Shown: positions 50,243 through 58,707, counted from the stretch's first letter. The stretch is 64,000 bases of DNA from JAOPZW01 sp963806015 (GCA_963806015.1 CAWDWM010000006.1:186001-250000); one strand, 5' to 3'. Notes: generated from the letters alone by a model not told the origin. A program made the numbers and translations.

Positions 50243-51166
50243 ATGAGTCGCCCCCCGGTCGCGGTGAGACGGGCGTCCCCGCGAGCGGCGGCGTGGGCGC
50301 TGGGCGTGCTGTGGCGCTTCGGGCGCCCGCACACGCTGATCGGCACGTCGCTGTCGATCGCCGGCCTCTACGTGATCGCCGCGTCGCTGGACCGCGCCTC
50401 GAACGTGGTCGACCTGCTGTGGACGCTCCTGGCGGGCCTGTGCGTGAACGTCTTCATCACCGGGATCAACCAGGTCGAGGACGTCGAGATCGACCGCCTC
50501 AACAAGCCGTGGCTGCCGATCGCCGCGGGCGACCTGTCGCTCGAGGCGGCCCGGCGGATCGTCGCGGTCGCCGCCATCGCGCCGATCGCGATGGCGCTCA
50601 CGCAGGGCGCCGAAGAGCTCGTCGCGGTCGGCGTGGCCCTGCTCATCGGCTGGGCCTACTCCTGCCCGCCGCTGCGGCTCAAGCGCTACGCCGCGCTGGC
50701 CGCCGGCTGCATCACCTTCGTCCGCTCGCTCGTGGTCAACCTCGGCGTCTGGCTGCACATCGCCGGGCGGCCCGTCAGCGCCGGGGTGTGGGCGCTGATC
50801 GCGGTCACCGTCCCGTTCTCGTTCGCCATCGCCGTGCTCAAGGACGTCCCCGACATCGAGGGCGACCGGCGCTTCGGCATCGCCACCTTCTCGGTGCGGC
50901 TCGGGCCGCGGCCGGTGCTGGCGGTGGGCGTCGGCGCGCTCACGCTCGGCGGGCTGGGCATGGCCGTCGCGGGCCCGCTGCTGCTCGACGGGGCGAACGC
51001 GGCGGTGCTCGTCGTGGGCCACCTGCTCGGCGTGGCGGCCCTATGGCGCTGGGCGCTGCGCGTCGACCCGGCTGATCCGGTCGCCTTCGCGGCCTTCTAC
51101 CAGCGCGTGTGGCAGCTGTTCTTCTGCGAGTACCTGCTCGTGCCCCTCGCCTACGTGGTGGGCTGA
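50243..51166 (+). CDS. UbiA prenyltransferase, homogentisate phytyltransferase-like (VTE2)
   Basis: 307 residues, about nine membrane helices. First Asp-rich motif NQVEDVEIDRLNKPWLPIAA (N76, D80, D84) and second motif KDVPDIEGDRRFGI (D204, D208) followed by FSVRLG match the homogentisate phytyl/geranylgeranyl transferases of plants and cyanobacteria (NQL-D-EIDK-NKP-LP-A-G and FKDIPDIEGD-FGI-SFSVRLG). Other UbiA groups have different text at these sites. It would attach phytyl or geranylgeranyl to homogentisate with loss of CO2. TAGCTT lies 7 nt before the ATG, so probably leaderless. Two nt separate it from the methyltransferase. Confidence 0.88.
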   Translation: MSRPPVAVRRASPRAAAWALGVLWRFGRPHTLIGTSLSIAGLYVIAASLDRASNVVDLLWTLLAGLCVNVFITGINQVEDVEIDRLNKPWLPIAAGDLSLEAARRIVAVAAIAPIAMALTQGAEELVAVGVALLIGWAYSCPPLRLKRYAALAAGCITFVRSLVVNLGVWLHIAGRPVSAGVWALIAVTVPFSFAIAVLKDVPDIEGDRRFGIATFSVRLGPRPVLAVGVGALTLGGLGMAVAGPLLLDGANAAVLVVGHLLGVAALWRWALRVDPADPVAFAAFYQRVWQLFFCEYLLVPLAYVVG

Positions 51167-51168
51167 CG

Positions 51169-51996
51169 ATGCGCTTCATCCAGCACAAGGCCGAGGCGCG
51201 CTGGTTCTACCGGGTGGTCTCGCTGGGCTACGACCGCTGGATCAACCCGCTGTTCTGGACGGCGCCGATGCGCGACCGCGCGCTGGCGCTCGCGCGCCTG
51301 GACGATCGCGGGCTGGAGGTGGTTGACGTCGGCGCCGGCACCGGCTTCGCCACCGAGGCGATCGTGCGCACCGTGGCGCCCGAGCGCGTGACGATGCTCG
51401 ACCAGAGCCCGCACCAGCTCGCCCGCGCGCGGCGCAAGCCCGCACTGGCGGACGTGACGCAGGTCCTCGGCGACGCCGAGGCGCTGCCCTTCGCGACCGA
51501 CTCGCGCGATCGCTACGTATCGACCGGGAGCATCGAGTACTGGCCCGACCCCCAGCGCGCCATCGCCGAGGCCTACCGCGTGCTGCGCCCTGGCGGGGTC
51601 GCGCTGCTGGCGGGCCCGCTGCGCCGCACGCACCCGCTGGCGCGCGCGCTCTCGGACGCATGGATGCTCTTCCCCAGCGAGGACGAGTACGTCGCCTGGT
51701 TCGAGCGCGCGGGCTTCGAGGCGATCGAGCGCGTCCACGTCGCGCCCGACTGGTGGGACCCGCGCTGGGATCGCTACGGCGTGGCGATCGCGGCCGTCAA
51801 GCCGCGGGCCGGCGAGCCGCCGTCGCTGCCGGCGGCGACCCTCCCCGAAGAGGACGGGCGCGTGACGCCGGCGCGCCTGGCGCGCTTCGCCGTCGGCTCG
51901 CTCGCCGGCGCGCTGTTCATCCCGGTCGCGCTGTGGTTCCGCGCCACTCGCGGTCGAGCAGGGCGTAGACGACCTCGCTCTGCCACTCGCCCTTGA
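51169..51996 (+). CDS. MPBQ/MSBQ methyltransferase, plant VTE3-like
   Basis: 275 residues. SAM-binding VVDVGAGTGF (51-60), then MLDQSPHQLARAR (77-89), GDAEALPFATDSRDRYVS and TGSIEYWPDPQRAIAEAYRV (119-138), WMLFPSEDEYVAWFERAGFE, and a C-terminal membrane helix. The beginning RFIQHKAEARWFYRVVS and the whole motif order match plant VTE3, including the C-terminal anchor, rather than the unrelated cyanobacterial enzyme. Would methylate 2-methyl-6-prenyl-benzoquinol. Coupled to the prenyltransferase by a 2-nt gap. Its last 80 nt overlap the convergent GNAT gene. Confidence 0.88.
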   Translation: MRFIQHKAEARWFYRVVSLGYDRWINPLFWTAPMRDRALALARLDDRGLEVVDVGAGTGFATEAIVRTVAPERVTMLDQSPHQLARARRKPALADVTQVLGDAEALPFATDSRDRYVSTGSIEYWPDPQRAIAEAYRVLRPGGVALLAGPLRRTHPLARALSDAWMLFPSEDEYVAWFERAGFEAIERVHVAPDWWDPRWDRYGVAIAAVKPRAGEPPSLPAATLPEEDGRVTPARLARFAVGSLAGALFIPVALWFRATRGRAGRRRPRSATRP

Positions 51997-52486
51997 CGTA
52001 CTCGTTCTCGATCATGTGCGCCTCCTGGCGCATTCCGAGGCGCTCTAGGACTCGCGCCGACGCCTCGTTGCGCGCCTCCAGGCGGCCGATGACGCGGTGC
52101 ACATGGAGCTCGTCGAAGGCCAGCGTCAGCAGCGCCGCGGCGGCCTCGGTCGCATAGCCGCGGCCATGGTGGTCGGGGTGCAGGATGAAGCCGATCTCGG
52201 CCTGGCGATGCTCGGCGCTGACCCAGCGCAGACTGCACTCGCCGATCATCGCGCCGCTGGAGCGCAGCACGGCGGCGAGGCTGAGGTTGTCGCCCTCGAC
52301 GACGATCGCCGTGCTGCGGGCCTTGAGGTCGAGCGCCTCGCGCACCTCGGCCGCGTTGCGCGGGTCCCAGTAGAGGTAGCGCGCGACGTCGGGGCGCGAC
52401 TGGATCGCCAGCAGCGCCTCGAAGTCCGTGTGGGCGAAGGGCCGCAGGAGCAGACGCTCGGTCTCCAGCGGATAGGCCGGCTTCAC
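51917..52486 (-). CDS. GNAT family N-acetyltransferase (RimJ-like)
   Basis: 189 residues. LETERLLLRPFAHTDFEALL opens the domain, EIGFILHPDHHGRGYATEAA is the acetyl-CoA loop, NEASARVLERLGMRQEAH lies near the end, and the family end QSEVVYALLDREW is present. The start is GTG 52486 overlapping the upstream SDR stop by GTGA. Substrate unknown. Its 3' 80 nt overlap the end of the VTE3-like gene on the other strand, so both C-termini constrain the same DNA. Confidence 0.88.
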   Translation of the reverse strand: MKPAYPLETERLLLRPFAHTDFEALLAIQSRPDVARYLYWDPRNAAEVREALDLKARSTAIVVEGDNLSLAAVLRSSGAMIGECSLRWVSAEHRQAEIGFILHPDHHGRGYATEAAAALLTLAFDELHVHRVIGRLEARNEASARVLERLGMRQEAHMIENEYVKGEWQSEVVYALLDREWRGTTARPG

Positions 52487-53217
52487 GGCACCCAGGTCTC
52501 GGCCAGTGGCGTGACCTGCAGCTCGTGCGTCGCGGCGCGCGCGCCCTGCTCGGCCAGGAACACGACGGCGTCGGCGATCTCGCGCGGGTCGGCGAGGGCG
52601 GCAGGGTCGACACCCTCGCGCCCGCCGCCCTGGAACGGCTCGATGCCGGCGTCGACGATCAGCAGCGCGACGTGGATGCCGTGCTCGCGCAGCTCGAGCG
52701 CGGCGGCGCTCGTGATCGCGCGTACGCCGAAGGCGCCGGCGGCCCACAGCCCGCGCCCGGGCATCGCGCGGCGCGCCGATCCGCCGGTGACCTGGATGAG
52801 CGTGGCCGGGCGGGCCTGATCGAGCGCGAAGCGGCTGGCCACCGAGAGGAAGGTGAAGGCGGCGCGCGCCGGCGCGGCCGCCCAGGCATCGAACGCGTCG
52901 GGTGCCGCATCGGCCAGCGGCCCGCCGCCGAAGGGGCCGCTGCGATCGCCGCCATAGGCCGACGCCGCGTTGAGGACGAGATCGACGCCGCCGTGCGCCT
53001 CGGCCGCCCGGGCCAGGGCGCTGCGCACGCTCCCCGGATCGGTGATGTCGCCCGCCATCGCCAGCGCGCCCGCCGCATCGGCGGTCGCGAGCGTGGAGTC
53101 CGAGCGGGCCACGGCGACGACCGCCCAATCGTCGGCGCGCAGGCGCTCGATGACCGCCCGGCCGAGGTTGCGCGCGCCGAAGACCACCGCGCTGCGCTGC
53201 TGCTGCGTGTCGTTCAT
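52483..53217 (-). CDS. SDR-fold protein with degenerate active site
   Basis: 244 residues of the short-chain dehydrogenase fold: AVVFGARNLGRAVIERL at the cofactor site, VLNAASAYGG in place of NNAG, and ATLIQVTGGSARRAMPGRGL then WAAGAFGVRAITSAAALELR where the catalytic YxxxK helix should be. The Tyr and Lys are absent (Trp/Phe/Val there), and the Gly-rich loop is atypical. It is probably not a normal dehydrogenase; a binding or regulatory role is possible. Coupled to the GNAT gene by GTGA. ATG 53217. Confidence 0.8.
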   Translation of the reverse strand: MNDTQQQRSAVVFGARNLGRAVIERLRADDWAVVAVARSDSTLATADAAGALAMAGDITDPGSVRSALARAAEAHGGVDLVLNAASAYGGDRSGPFGGGPLADAAPDAFDAWAAAPARAAFTFLSVASRFALDQARPATLIQVTGGSARRAMPGRGLWAAGAFGVRAITSAAALELREHGIHVALLIVDAGIEPFQGGGREGVDPAALADPREIADAVVFLAEQGARAATHELQVTPLAETWVP

Positions 53218-53286
53218 GGATGCAGCATGACGGGCGCGCCCGCGCGGCCCGCTCAAAGATCCGCGTCGCGCGCCGACATTGCTGAT

Positions 53287-53862
53287 GTGAGCGTCTTCCT
53301 GCCCACGGTCGGCCAGCTGGCGAGGGTGGTCGCCGGCCCGGTCAATCTCGTCGCGGTCGTCGAACGCATCGACCGCGGTGCCGTCGTGCTCGACGTCCAC
53401 GGCTCGGCGCTGCCCCCCGGCCCGGCCAGGCTGTCGTTCAACTGCGCGTTCGGAGGCGTGCTGCTGACCGGGCAACTGCGCGTCGACGGGCACGAGACGA
53501 GCTTCTCGCCCAGGGAGAAGGGCGCCAGCTTTGCGCAGCGCCGCGAGACGTTCCGCGTCAGCGCGGCGGTGCGCGCGACCATCGTGCGGCGGGGCCGGCG
53601 CTCGATCCCCTGCACGACCCTGAACCTGTCGATCGGCGGCGCGCTGCTCGAGACCGAGCGCCCGTTCGCGCACACCGGCCCGCTGACCGTCGCGATCGAG
53701 TGTGACGACGGCGTGACCATGAGCCTGGCCGCGACCGTCGCCCGCAGCGAACACGGGGCGATGGGCCTCGCCGTCGCCTTCACGAGCGTCAGCGGCGCCG
53801 ACGAGCGCAGGCTCAGCACGCTCATCGCCGCCGCGCAGCGCCGCGCCCTCGCCTCGCGCTAG
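53287..53862 (+). CDS. PilZ-domain protein (c-di-GMP receptor type)
   Basis: 191 residues. The N-terminal ~85 residues are a YcgR-N-like beta domain; the PilZ domain follows with FAQRRETFRV (RRxxxR c-di-GMP motif) and TTLNLSIGGALLE (N-x-S-x-x-G, where D is usual). It should bind cyclic di-GMP and change behaviour such as motility or polysaccharide output. GTG 53287 is preceded 6 nt upstream by a GACATT hexamer. An EAL-like protein starts at 63624 in the same window, but they are not adjacent. Confidence 0.85.
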   Translation: MSVFLPTVGQLARVVAGPVNLVAVVERIDRGAVVLDVHGSALPPGPARLSFNCAFGGVLLTGQLRVDGHETSFSPREKGASFAQRRETFRVSAAVRATIVRRGRRSIPCTTLNLSIGGALLETERPFAHTGPLTVAIECDDGVTMSLAATVARSEHGAMGLAVAFTSVSGADERRLSTLIAAAQRRALASR

Positions 53863-53869
53863 TCACCGC

Positions 53870-54112
53870 GGAAACTGCATCACCGAGGGGACGGAGTACC
53901 GCCACCGGCCCGGGTCCCGTGGCGCGTAGCCGCTCGCCCGCGCGACGGGACGATCGGGGAGTTTGTCGGGTATATGCCGACAAACTCCCCGATCGTCATC
54001 CCGAGAAGCGCCAACGCGCCAGGGGCGCCGCCCGCGGCCCGGCCGCGGCTCACTCCCTTCCCTCGATGCGGCAGTCAACGCCGCGCAGCGCGCCAAACGC
54101 CCAGCGGACGAC
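53870..54112. repeat. Nested palindromic element, copy 3
   Basis: The outer arms, about 53870-53899 and 54052-54084, are less perfect than in copies 1 and 2 but contain ACTGC, GAGGG and GGAGT in register. The inner arms 53949-53969 and 53977-53997 are a perfect 21-bp pair around GTATATG, unrelated in sequence to the inner arms of the other copies. CGGACGAC follows at 54105-54112, 21 nt after the outer arm. It lies between converging genes ending at 53862 and 54120. Confidence 0.88.
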
Positions 54113-54119
54113 CTGCGAG

Positions 54120-55589
54120 CTACGGGCCCTCGATGAGCACGTGCACGCGCTCGAACCGGGGATCGCTCGCGCCGTGCAGCCGCGCGCCGCTGGCGACGAG
54201 CTCGCGCAGGTAGGCCACCGTCTCGGCCGAGATGCGCTCGCCGGGCAGCAGCGCGGGGATGCCGGGCGGGTAGCCGGCGATCGACTCGCACGAGACCCGC
54301 CCGACGGCGTCGTCGACCGCGACCTGCTCGGCGGGGCCGAGGAACGCGGCGCGCGGCGCGACCGCCATCTCGTTGCGCAGCGTGGCCGGCGGGCGGACGA
54401 TCGGGGCGATCGAGCCCTCGGTGCCGATGCGCTTGACGACCTCCTCGAGGTCGCCGGCCAGGCGCAGCAGGGTCTCGCGCCGCTCGGCGAGGCCGACGAG
54501 GAAGACGATGGTCGCCTGGGTCGCGAGCTCGGGGATGACGTCGTAGGAGCGCCGCAGCGCCTCGGCCACCTCGTAGCCGGTGCGCCCGGTGTCGCGGACG
54601 TCGACGACGATCCGCAGCGGGTCGTAGCCGGCGATCCCGGGCCGGCCGACGAAGCGGCTGTCGACCAGCCCGATCGAGGGGATCGTCGCCAGCTTCGCGC
54701 GGCAGTCCTCGATGGCCTGCAGCGTCTCGTGCAGCAGTTGCTCGCCATGCAGCGCCATCTGGCGCCGCGCGCCGTCGAGTGACGCGAGCAGCAGGGATGA
54801 GGGCGAGGTCGAGCGGACCAGGCGGATGACGCGGGCCACGCCGGCAGGATCGATCCGGTCGCCGTGCCCGACGTGGAGCATCGCGCTCTGCGTCAGCGAG
54901 CCCGCGATCTTGTGCGTGCTGGTGAGCACCGCGTCGGCGCCCTGCGAAAGCCCGCTGGGCGGCAGCGCCTCGTGGAAGCCGAAGTGCGGGCCCCACGACT
55001 GGTCGACCACCAGCGGGACGCCGGCGGCGTGGGCCACCTCGGCGCAGGCGCCGACGTCGGCCGCCATCCCGTAGTACGTGGGCGAGACGATGAACGCCGC
55101 GCGCGCCTCGGGCGTGCGGGCCAGCGCGTCGGCCAGCGCCGACGGCTCGACACCGTGCGCCATGCCCAGCTCCGCGTCGTACTCGGGCGGCACGAAGGCG
55201 GGCACGCCACCGGAGAGCACGAGCCCGTCGACCAGCGAGGCGTGCGAGTTGCGCTGCGCGACCACGTGCGCGCCGAGCGGCGCGAGCGCCAGGCACAGCG
55301 CGTGGTTGCCCTGCGTCGCCCCATTGGTCAGAAACCACGTGCGCGCGGCGCCGTGCGCCTCGGCCGCGAGGCGCTCGGCCTCCTCGTAGGGCGTCGGCGA
55401 AGGTCCGAGGTCGACGCCCCAGATGTCCTGCGGGATGTCGAGCCACAGCGCGCGATCGCCGAGGCCGAAGCGCAGGCCCGGGTCGGCGCCCTGGCCGCCC
55501 TTGTGGCCGGGGACGTGGAAGCGCCCGGGACCGCGCGTCCCGTAGCCGATCACGGCGTCGAGGTAGGGCGCGGCCGGCTGCTCGGTCAT
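54120..55589 (-). CDS. PLP-dependent Orn/Lys/Arg decarboxylase
   Basis: 489 residues. FHVPGHKGGQGAD near the N-terminus, WFLTNGATQGNHAL, VVDQSWGPHFGFHE and LTSTHKIAGSLTQSAM (PLP Lys227) are the conserved fold type I blocks of the prokaryotic ornithine/lysine/arginine decarboxylases. The C-terminal domain carries GYPPGIPALLPGE. The length matches the short actinobacterial/cyanobacterial type without the response-regulator-like wing domain. It makes a diamine or agmatine from a basic amino acid; which one cannot be told. Its ATG overlaps the prfB stop by ATGA. Confidence 0.9.
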   Translation of the reverse strand: MTEQPAAPYLDAVIGYGTRGPGRFHVPGHKGGQGADPGLRFGLGDRALWLDIPQDIWGVDLGPSPTPYEEAERLAAEAHGAARTWFLTNGATQGNHALCLALAPLGAHVVAQRNSHASLVDGLVLSGGVPAFVPPEYDAELGMAHGVEPSALADALARTPEARAAFIVSPTYYGMAADVGACAEVAHAAGVPLVVDQSWGPHFGFHEALPPSGLSQGADAVLTSTHKIAGSLTQSAMLHVGHGDRIDPAGVARVIRLVRSTSPSSLLLASLDGARRQMALHGEQLLHETLQAIEDCRAKLATIPSIGLVDSRFVGRPGIAGYDPLRIVVDVRDTGRTGYEVAEALRRSYDVIPELATQATIVFLVGLAERRETLLRLAGDLEEVVKRIGTEGSIAPIVRPPATLRNEMAVAPRAAFLGPAEQVAVDDAVGRVSCESIAGYPPGIPALLPGERISAETVAYLRELVASGARLHGASDPRFERVHVLIEGP

Positions 55590-56698
55590 GCGTGGCCGGC
55601 GGTCCGCATCAGCTCGGCGCGGACGAAGCCGTCGAGGTCGCCGTCGAGCACGCGCTGGGCGTCGCCCACCTCGAAGTTGGTGCGGTGGTCCTTCACCATC
55701 GTGTAGGGGTGCAGGACGTAGGAGCGGATCTGCGAGCCGAAGTTCACGTCCTGGGCCTCACCGCGCTCGGCGGCGATCTCCTCGCGGCGCCTGGCCTCCT
55801 CGCGCTCCAGCAGCTTGGCGCGGAGCATCTTCATCGCGGTGTCCTTGTTGGCCGACTGCGAGCGCTCGTTCTGGCATTGCACGACGATCCCGCTCGGGCG
55901 GTGGGTGATCCGCACCGCCGAGTCGGTCTTGTTGACGTGCTGGCCACCGGCGCCCGAGGCGCGGTAGGTGTCGATCTGCAGGTCGTCGTCCTCGATCTCG
56001 ATCTCGCCGACGTCGTCGACGACCGGGGCGACCTCGAGCCCGGCGAACGACGTCTGACGGCGGTGGGCGGCGTCGAAGGGCGACATGCGCACCAGCCGGT
56101 GCACGCCCTTCTCGGCGCTGAAGAGCCCGTAGGCGTTCTCGCCCGAGGCGCGGAAGGTGGCCGATTTGAGGCCCGCCTCCTCCCCCGGCGAGGCCTCCAG
56201 CAGCTCGACCTGCAGGCCGCGGCGCTCGGCCCAGCGCATCATCATCCGCAGGACCATCTCGGCCCAGTCCTGGGCATCGGTGCCGCCCGCGCCCGCGTTG
56301 ACGGTGACCAGCGCGTCGCCCGCGTCGTAGCGCCCGGAGAACAGCCGCTCCTCCTCCAGGGCGGCGAGGCGCTCCTCGACGCCCGTCATCTGCCCGGCGA
56401 CCTCGGCGGCGACCGAGTCGTCCTCCTCGGCCATCTCGGCCAGCGCCTGCAGGTCCTCGACGTCGGAGGCCAGGCCGCGCCAGCGCTCCAGGCGCCGGGT
56501 CGCGCGCGAGTGCTCCGCGCTGACCTGTGCGGCCTTCTGCTGGTCGTCCCAGAAGCCCGGCGCGCCCATGGCCTGCTCGAGCTCGGCCACGCGCGCGGCG
56601 AGCGCCGCGTCGTCGAACCCGGCGCGCAGCTGATCCCACTGCGAGGCGATCGCCTGCAGGCGCTGGGGGATGGGAAGAACGTCAGTCGGTCCGGCCAT
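55586..56698 (-). CDS. prfB: Peptide chain release factor 2
   Basis: 370 residues. GGTDAQDWAEMVLRMMMRWA begins the conserved core. SPF (206-208) is the RF2 stop-codon-reading tripeptide, within RMSPFDAAHRRQTSFAG, and GAGGQHVNKTDSAVR carries GGQ (251-253). The gene is a single continuous frame, without the in-frame UGA programmed frameshift found in many bacteria. It releases chains at UAA and UGA. It overlaps the decarboxylase gene by ATGA. In Gram-positive relatives prfB often follows secA; here ~4 kb lies between them. Confidence 0.97.
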   Translation of the reverse strand: MAGPTDVLPIPQRLQAIASQWDQLRAGFDDAALAARVAELEQAMGAPGFWDDQQKAAQVSAEHSRATRRLERWRGLASDVEDLQALAEMAEEDDSVAAEVAGQMTGVEERLAALEEERLFSGRYDAGDALVTVNAGAGGTDAQDWAEMVLRMMMRWAERRGLQVELLEASPGEEAGLKSATFRASGENAYGLFSAEKGVHRLVRMSPFDAAHRRQTSFAGLEVAPVVDDVGEIEIEDDDLQIDTYRASGAGGQHVNKTDSAVRITHRPSGIVVQCQNERSQSANKDTAMKMLRAKLLEREEARRREEIAAERGEAQDVNFGSQIRSYVLHPYTMVKDHRTNFEVGDAQRVLDGDLDGFVRAELMRTAGHA

Positions 56699-56731
56699 GG
56701 CCGGCGTCCAAGCTAGCAGCGGCGCGGTGCC

Positions 56732-57139
56732 CTACGGGTCCTGCGGCGTGGGGAACGCTCCTCCGTCTATCAACTCAACCCGATAGCCATCGGGATCGCC
56801 CACGAAGCAGATTCGCCCGACCTCCTCGCGGCCGCCCGGAGCGAACGGCGGCTTCTCGGGCTCGATGCCGTGCTCGGCGAGCTTCGCGAGCACGCCGTCG
56901 AGATCGTCGACGGTCAGGGCGATGTGGTTGTAGCCGTCGCCGAGGTCATACGGCTCCTCGCGCCCGACGTTGACCGTCAGCTCGAGCGTGTCGCCTTCGC
57001 CGGGCAGGCCCATGTAGATGTTGAAGGCGACCCCGAAGTCGAGCTTGCCGCGGCGCTCGAAGCCCAGCAGCTCGTAGAAGCGCACCGATGCGTCGATGTC
57101 GACGACGCGCACGCAGGTGTGAACGAGGGACAGCGTCAC
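56732..57139 (-). CDS. Glyoxalase I-like VOC protein
   Basis: 135 residues. LVHTCVRVVDIDASVRFYEL opens with a His at the first metal-ligand position, TLELTVNVG has the second ligand Glu, GYNHIALTVDD the third (His), and GDPDGYRVELID the last (Glu). This complete H/E/H/E set is that of metal-dependent glyoxalase I proteins. It could detoxify methylglyoxal or act on a related hemithioacetal. GTG 57139 overlaps the GMC gene stop by GTGA, so it is translated with the dehydrogenase genes. Confidence 0.88.
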   Translation of the reverse strand: MTLSLVHTCVRVVDIDASVRFYELLGFERRGKLDFGVAFNIYMGLPGEGDTLELTVNVGREEPYDLGDGYNHIALTVDDLDGVLAKLAEHGIEPEKPPFAPGGREEVGRICFVGDPDGYRVELIDGGAFPTPQDP

Positions 57140-58704
57140 AGGGCACCCGCCTTCATCTCGCCCACCATGTGCTCGGCCTGGCGGATCGCCAGGGCGACGA
57201 TGGTGAGGGTCGGGTTCGCCGCGGCACCGGTCGTGAAGACCGAGCCGTCGGACACGAACAGGTTGGGCACGTCGTGCGCGCGCCCGAACTCGTTGACCAC
57301 CCCGTCGGCCGGATCGGCGCTCATGCGCGCGGTGCCGAGGTTGTGCGTCGACGGGTAGGGCGTCACGCGGTTGACCTTGACGGCATCGACCGCGGCGTAC
57401 ACGGATTCGCCCGCCCGATAGGCGTGCTCGCGCATGGCGACGTCGTTGGGGTGATCGTCGAAGTGGACGTTGGGCACGGGCAGGCCGTGCTGATCGGTCA
57501 CGTCGCGGTTGAGCGTCACGCGGTTGGACTCCTGCGGCATGTCTTCGCCGACGAGCCACATCCCCGCCACGCGCTCGTAGGCCTCCATGCGCGCCGCGAA
57601 GTCCGGCCCCCATCCGCCGGGGTCCAGGAAGGCGGCGTAGAACGGCAGCCCGAGGGCCAGCAACTGCATGTAGTAGCCGCCGATGAAGCCGCGGTCGGGG
57701 TCGTTGCGCGCCTCGTCGGTGATGATCCCGGCCATCGTCTCGCCGCGATACATCCGCACCGGCTGCTCGAACTCGCCGTAGACCGAGCCCGTCAGGTGGC
57801 GCATGTAGTTGCACCCCACCTGGCCCGACGAGTTGGCCAGGCCGTCGGGATGCTGCGGCGAGTCGGAGAGCAGCAGCAGCCGCGCGGTCTCGATGGCGTT
57901 GCCGGCCACGCACACCGCGCGCGCCTTCTGCACGTGCTCGTTGCCGTCGGCATCGAAGTAGTGCACGGCAGTGACCTTGCCGCTGCCGTTGTGGGCGATG
58001 CGGAAGGCGTGGCTGGAGGGCCGCAGGTCGAGCTTGCCGGTCGCCTCTGCCTTCGGCAGCTCCGCGGTCAGCGTCGACCAGTGCGCCGTCTGGCGGTCGC
58101 CCTGGAAGTTGAAGCCGTCCTGGATCGTCGCCGGTCGCCCGTCGCGCGGCACCGTGTTGAAGGCCATGCGCCCGGTGCTGACGTCCTTGTAGCCGGCTCG
58201 CTTGCCCCCGTTGCCCATCACCTTGAAGTTGTTGTTGGCGGCGGGGCCGGGGATGCCGTTCGTGCGCGTGACACCGAGCTTGTCCTCGGCGCGGTCGTAG
58301 TAGGGCTCGACGTCGGCCAGGCCGATGGGCCAGTCGAGCATGCTCGTGCCGTCGACCGCCCCGTGCACGGAGCGGTTGCGGAACTCCCAGTCCTTGAAGC
58401 GCGGACAGCAGCCCGCCCAGTGCACCGAGGTGCCGCCGACCGTCTTGCACGTCCACGCCGGCAGGCCGGGGAAGTCCGTGGCCACCCGCCATGACCCGGA
58501 GGTCGTGCGCTCGTCCAGCCACGCGAGCTGGCCGAAGCTCGGCCACTCGTCGTCGATGAAGTCGTCGGGCTTGTGATGGGCGCCGGCCTCGAGGACCACC
58601 GTCTTCACGCCGCCCTGGCAGAGCTCGTTGGCGAGCGTGCCGCCACCGGCGCCGGAGCCGACGACGACCACCACGTCGCCGTCGTTCTCATCGAAACGCG
58701 GCAT
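57136..58704 (-). CDS. GMC-family flavoprotein oxidoreductase
   Basis: 522 residues. VVVVGSGAGGGTLANEL (12-28) binds FAD; WTCKTVGGTSVHWAGCCPRF and CVAGNAIETARLLLLS are GMC blocks. The C-terminus has STHNLGTARMSADPADGVV and VFTTGAAANPTLTIVALAIR, matching gluconate-2-dehydrogenase-type large subunits. It is preceded by the matching small subunit, so the pair probably oxidises a sugar, sugar acid or alcohol and passes electrons onward. No signal peptide was found on this subunit. The substrate is unknown. Confidence 0.9.
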   Translation of the reverse strand: MPRFDENDGDVVVVVGSGAGGGTLANELCQGGVKTVVLEAGAHHKPDDFIDDEWPSFGQLAWLDERTTSGSWRVATDFPGLPAWTCKTVGGTSVHWAGCCPRFKDWEFRNRSVHGAVDGTSMLDWPIGLADVEPYYDRAEDKLGVTRTNGIPGPAANNNFKVMGNGGKRAGYKDVSTGRMAFNTVPRDGRPATIQDGFNFQGDRQTAHWSTLTAELPKAEATGKLDLRPSSHAFRIAHNGSGKVTAVHYFDADGNEHVQKARAVCVAGNAIETARLLLLSDSPQHPDGLANSSGQVGCNYMRHLTGSVYGEFEQPVRMYRGETMAGIITDEARNDPDRGFIGGYYMQLLALGLPFYAAFLDPGGWGPDFAARMEAYERVAGMWLVGEDMPQESNRVTLNRDVTDQHGLPVPNVHFDDHPNDVAMREHAYRAGESVYAAVDAVKVNRVTPYPSTHNLGTARMSADPADGVVNEFGRAHDVPNLFVSDGSVFTTGAAANPTLTIVALAIRQAEHMVGEMKAGAL

Positions 58705-58707
58705 CGC

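Noticed and set aside
55586..56698. Programmed frameshift in prfB
   Set aside because: The frame is continuous and no in-frame TGA with a slippery site near codon 25 is seen.
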